Assembly: GCA_002293375.1 (NCBI GenBank) | Contig: DBDA01000046.1 | Span: 70,734 to 79,265 of the forward strand | Length of the DNA: 8,532 nucleotides | Source of the DNA: Odoribacter sp. UBA944 | GTDB taxonomy: Bacteria; Bacteroidota; Bacteroidia; Bacteroidales; Marinifilaceae | Direction: 5' to 3' | In this document: positions 6,990-8,532 of the stretch, one piece after another | How positions within the stretch are numbered: position 1 is the stretch's first letter | How the letters are laid out: each line of letters begins with the position of its first letter | Notes under the pieces: model-generated | What the model was told of the DNA's origin: nothing | What the model saw: the letters and a program-made list of their open reading frames with translations, nothing else | The model's database searches: none | Position numbers and translations under genes: made by a program

Positions 6990-7012
6990 TGTGCAGAATT
7001 ACAAAAATAGGA

Positions 7013-8532
7013 ATGAAGAAAAGATGGGTGATCCACACTCCTGCTGATGACACGACCATATCCGAATTAGCACACAAAATAAATTGCAATCCGATTATCG
7101 CCAACCTTCTGTTACAGAGGGGTATCGATACTTCGGAGAAAGCGCAAGCCTTTTTTCATCCGTCGCTGAACATGCTCCACGACCCGTTTCTGATGAAGGA
7201 CATGGACAAGGCGGTGGAACGATTGGACAAAGCCATTGCGCACGAGGAGAAGATGTTGATCTATGGCGATTACGACGTGGACGGAACGACGGCAGTCACA
7301 TTGCTGTACAGGTATTTGTCTCCCAAATTGAATCGGGCATGTCTGGAGTACTATATTCCGGACCGCTATACGGAGGGGTACGGTGTTTCCATCAAAGGGA
7401 TCGATTACGCGGCCGATAACGGGTTTTCGTTGATGATCGTCACGGATTGCGGAGTGAAGGCGGTAGACAAAGTGGCATACGCTAAAAGCCGGGGGATTGA
7501 CGTCATTATCTGCGACCACCACACGCCCGGCGATTCGCTTCCGGAGGCTGTCGCGGTCCTGGACCCGCAACGGAGCGATTGCGACTACCCCTACAAATGG
7601 CTGAGCGGTTGCGGGGTCAGTTTTAAATTGGTCCAGGCACATACCCTGCGGCACCATTTGCCGATGTCCGAACTGTATAAGTTGCTGGACCTGGTCTGTG
7701 TCAGTATTGCCAGCGACATTGTCCCGGTGACGGGAGAGAACAGGATCTTGGCTTATTACGGTCTGCAACAACTGAACGAAAAGCCGAGCCTGGGCCTGAA
7801 GACCATTATCAAAACCTCGGGAATTTCCAAGCAGATCTCCATCAACGATATTGTTTTCCGGATCGGCCCGCGGATCAACGCAGCCGGACGGGTGGAGTCG
7901 GGCAACAAGGCGGTCGCCTTGCTGACGGCCGACGAGAAGAACGCCGCCAAGGAGATCGCTTTTGATATCAATGTGTTTAACGACAGGCGGAAAAAATTGG
8001 ACCACGACATCACGGAAGAGGCGGTGGAGTACGTCCGCACAACTGCGACGGAACAAGGGAAAAAGACCACCGTACTCTACAACCCGAACTGGCACAAAGG
8101 GGTGATCGGCATTGTAGCCTCCCGCCTGACGGAGTCTTTTTACCGTCCGACCATCATCCTGACGGAGTCCAACGGGCTGGCGACCGGTTCGGCCCGTTCG
8201 GTGGAGGGGTTCGACCTCTACTACGCTATTTCGCAATGCAGCGAATACCTGGAGAATTACGGCGGGCACAAGTACGCCGCCGGCCTGACGCTGAAAATTG
8301 AGAACATCGAACCTTTTAAGCGCAAATTCGAACAGATCGTACAGGAGACCATCACGGAGGAGATGCTGATCCCACAAATCAACATTGATGCACAGATCAA
8401 GCTGTCCGACATCACGCCCGAACTTTACCGGATGCTGAACAAATTCGCTCCGTTCGGCCCCAATAATATGCTGCCCGTTTTTACAACGGAGAGGGTGAGC
8501 AATTTTCTGGGTACCCGAAGGGTCGGGCGCGA
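7013..8532 (+). CDS. recJ: Single-stranded-DNA-specific exonuclease RecJ (3' end cut by window edge)
   Basis: The first 506 residues of RecJ, a 5'-to-3' single-strand DNA exonuclease that works in RecF-pathway recombination, base-excision and mismatch repair. The family is usually about 570 residues, so roughly 60-70 are missing. The DHH phosphoesterase core shows DYDVDG (86-91), the aspartate in VTDCG (Asp145), and the name-giving DHH (168-170), all metal ligands. RINAAGR (287-293) precedes the DHHA1 domain, which carries GGHKYAAG (417-424). The last stretch (about 450 on) enters the OB-fold-like domain. VTDCG replaces the VDNG/VDHG seen in many RecJ proteins but keeps the aspartate. The start is the ATG at 7013; an in-frame GTG at 6989 overlaps the predicted promoter and is less likely. 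The gene diverges from lysS and looks functional as far as it can be read. Confidence 0.96.
   Translation, partial: MKKRWVIHTPADDTTISELAHKINCNPIIANLLLQRGIDTSEKAQAFFHPSLNMLHDPFLMKDMDKAVERLDKAIAHEEKMLIYGDYDVDGTTAVTLLYRYLSPKLNRACLEYYIPDRYTEGYGVSIKGIDYAADNGFSLMIVTDCGVKAVDKVAYAKSRGIDVIICDHHTPGDSLPEAVAVLDPQRSDCDYPYKWLSGCGVSFKLVQAHTLRHHLPMSELYKLLDLVCVSIASDIVPVTGENRILAYYGLQQLNEKPSLGLKTIIKTSGISKQISINDIVFRIGPRINAAGRVESGNKAVALLTADEKNAAKEIAFDINVFNDRRKKLDHDITEEAVEYVRTTATEQGKKTTVLYNPNWHKGVIGIVASRLTESFYRPTIILTESNGLATGSARSVEGFDLYYAISQCSEYLENYGGHKYAAGLTLKIENIEPFKRKFEQIVQETITEEMLIPQINIDAQIKLSDITPELYRMLNKFAPFGPNNMLPVFTTERVSNFLGTRRVGR

Noticed and set aside
7009..7012. AGGA directly before the recJ ATG as a ribosome binding site
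   Set aside because: It abuts the start codon with no spacing, so it cannot act as a normal Shine-Dalgarno site.
6871..7104. A 77-codon minus-strand frame across the lysS/recJ spacer
   Set aside because: It starts inside recJ, covers both predicted promoters and is made of low-complexity AT-rich codons, so it is very unlikely to be a gene.
7112..8377. A 421-codon open frame on the minus strand opposite recJ
   Set aside because: Its codons are the exact reverse complements of recJ codons, so it stays open simply because recJ rarely uses TTA, CTA or TCA; it ends at a TTA leucine codon of recJ. The translation shows no recognisable domain, while recJ has all its motifs.
1..8532. A search for a mobile element, CRISPR array, toxin-antitoxin pair, defence island or RNA gene
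   Set aside because: No repeats in array form, transposase or integrase motifs, tRNA-like folds or defence-family motifs were seen; nearly every base is accounted for by the seven genes.

Overview
The window reads as ordinary chromosome from a member of the Bacteroidota, most likely the order Bacteroidales. The signs are an OmpA protein with TPR and PD40 repeats, a GpsA with the SGPCHAEE variant motif, near absence of Shine-Dalgarno sequences, and promoter-like sites of the Bacteroidetes TTTG / TAnnTTTG type. Base composition looks close to or slightly above 50% GC, except in the AT-rich gap between lysS and recJ. I cannot name a genus.

Layout. Six genes lie head to tail on the minus strand and read leftward from a likely promoter near 6907-6940: lysS (lysyl-tRNA synthetase), gpsA (glycerol-3-phosphate dehydrogenase), a Gate-domain integral membrane protein, a GNAT-like acyltransferase, a TPR/beta-propeller/OmpA envelope protein, and birA (biotin-protein ligase), which is cut by the left edge. 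The gaps are 10, 19, 17 and 64 bases, then a 4-base ATGA overlap, so a single operon is plausible. A hairpin sits in the one larger gap (2075-2138). On the plus strand, diverging from lysS across a 166-base AT-rich spacer, is recJ, which is cut by the right edge. The spacer carries a promoter candidate for each direction. No RNA genes, mobile elements, CRISPR arrays or other gene-free stretches over 300 bases were seen.

How the genes may work together. GpsA makes the glycerol-3-phosphate backbone of phospholipids. BirA activates biotin-dependent carboxylases, including the acetyl-CoA carboxylase that feeds fatty-acid synthesis. The OmpA protein should tie the outer envelope to peptidoglycan. 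The minus-strand cluster therefore has an envelope and lipid-supply flavour behind a translation gene. The membrane protein and the acyltransferase between them have no assigned role. I did not find a clear new defence or mobile system. The most interesting points are the PorE-like domain order of the OmpA protein, the internal duplication of the Gate protein, and the cluster as a whole.
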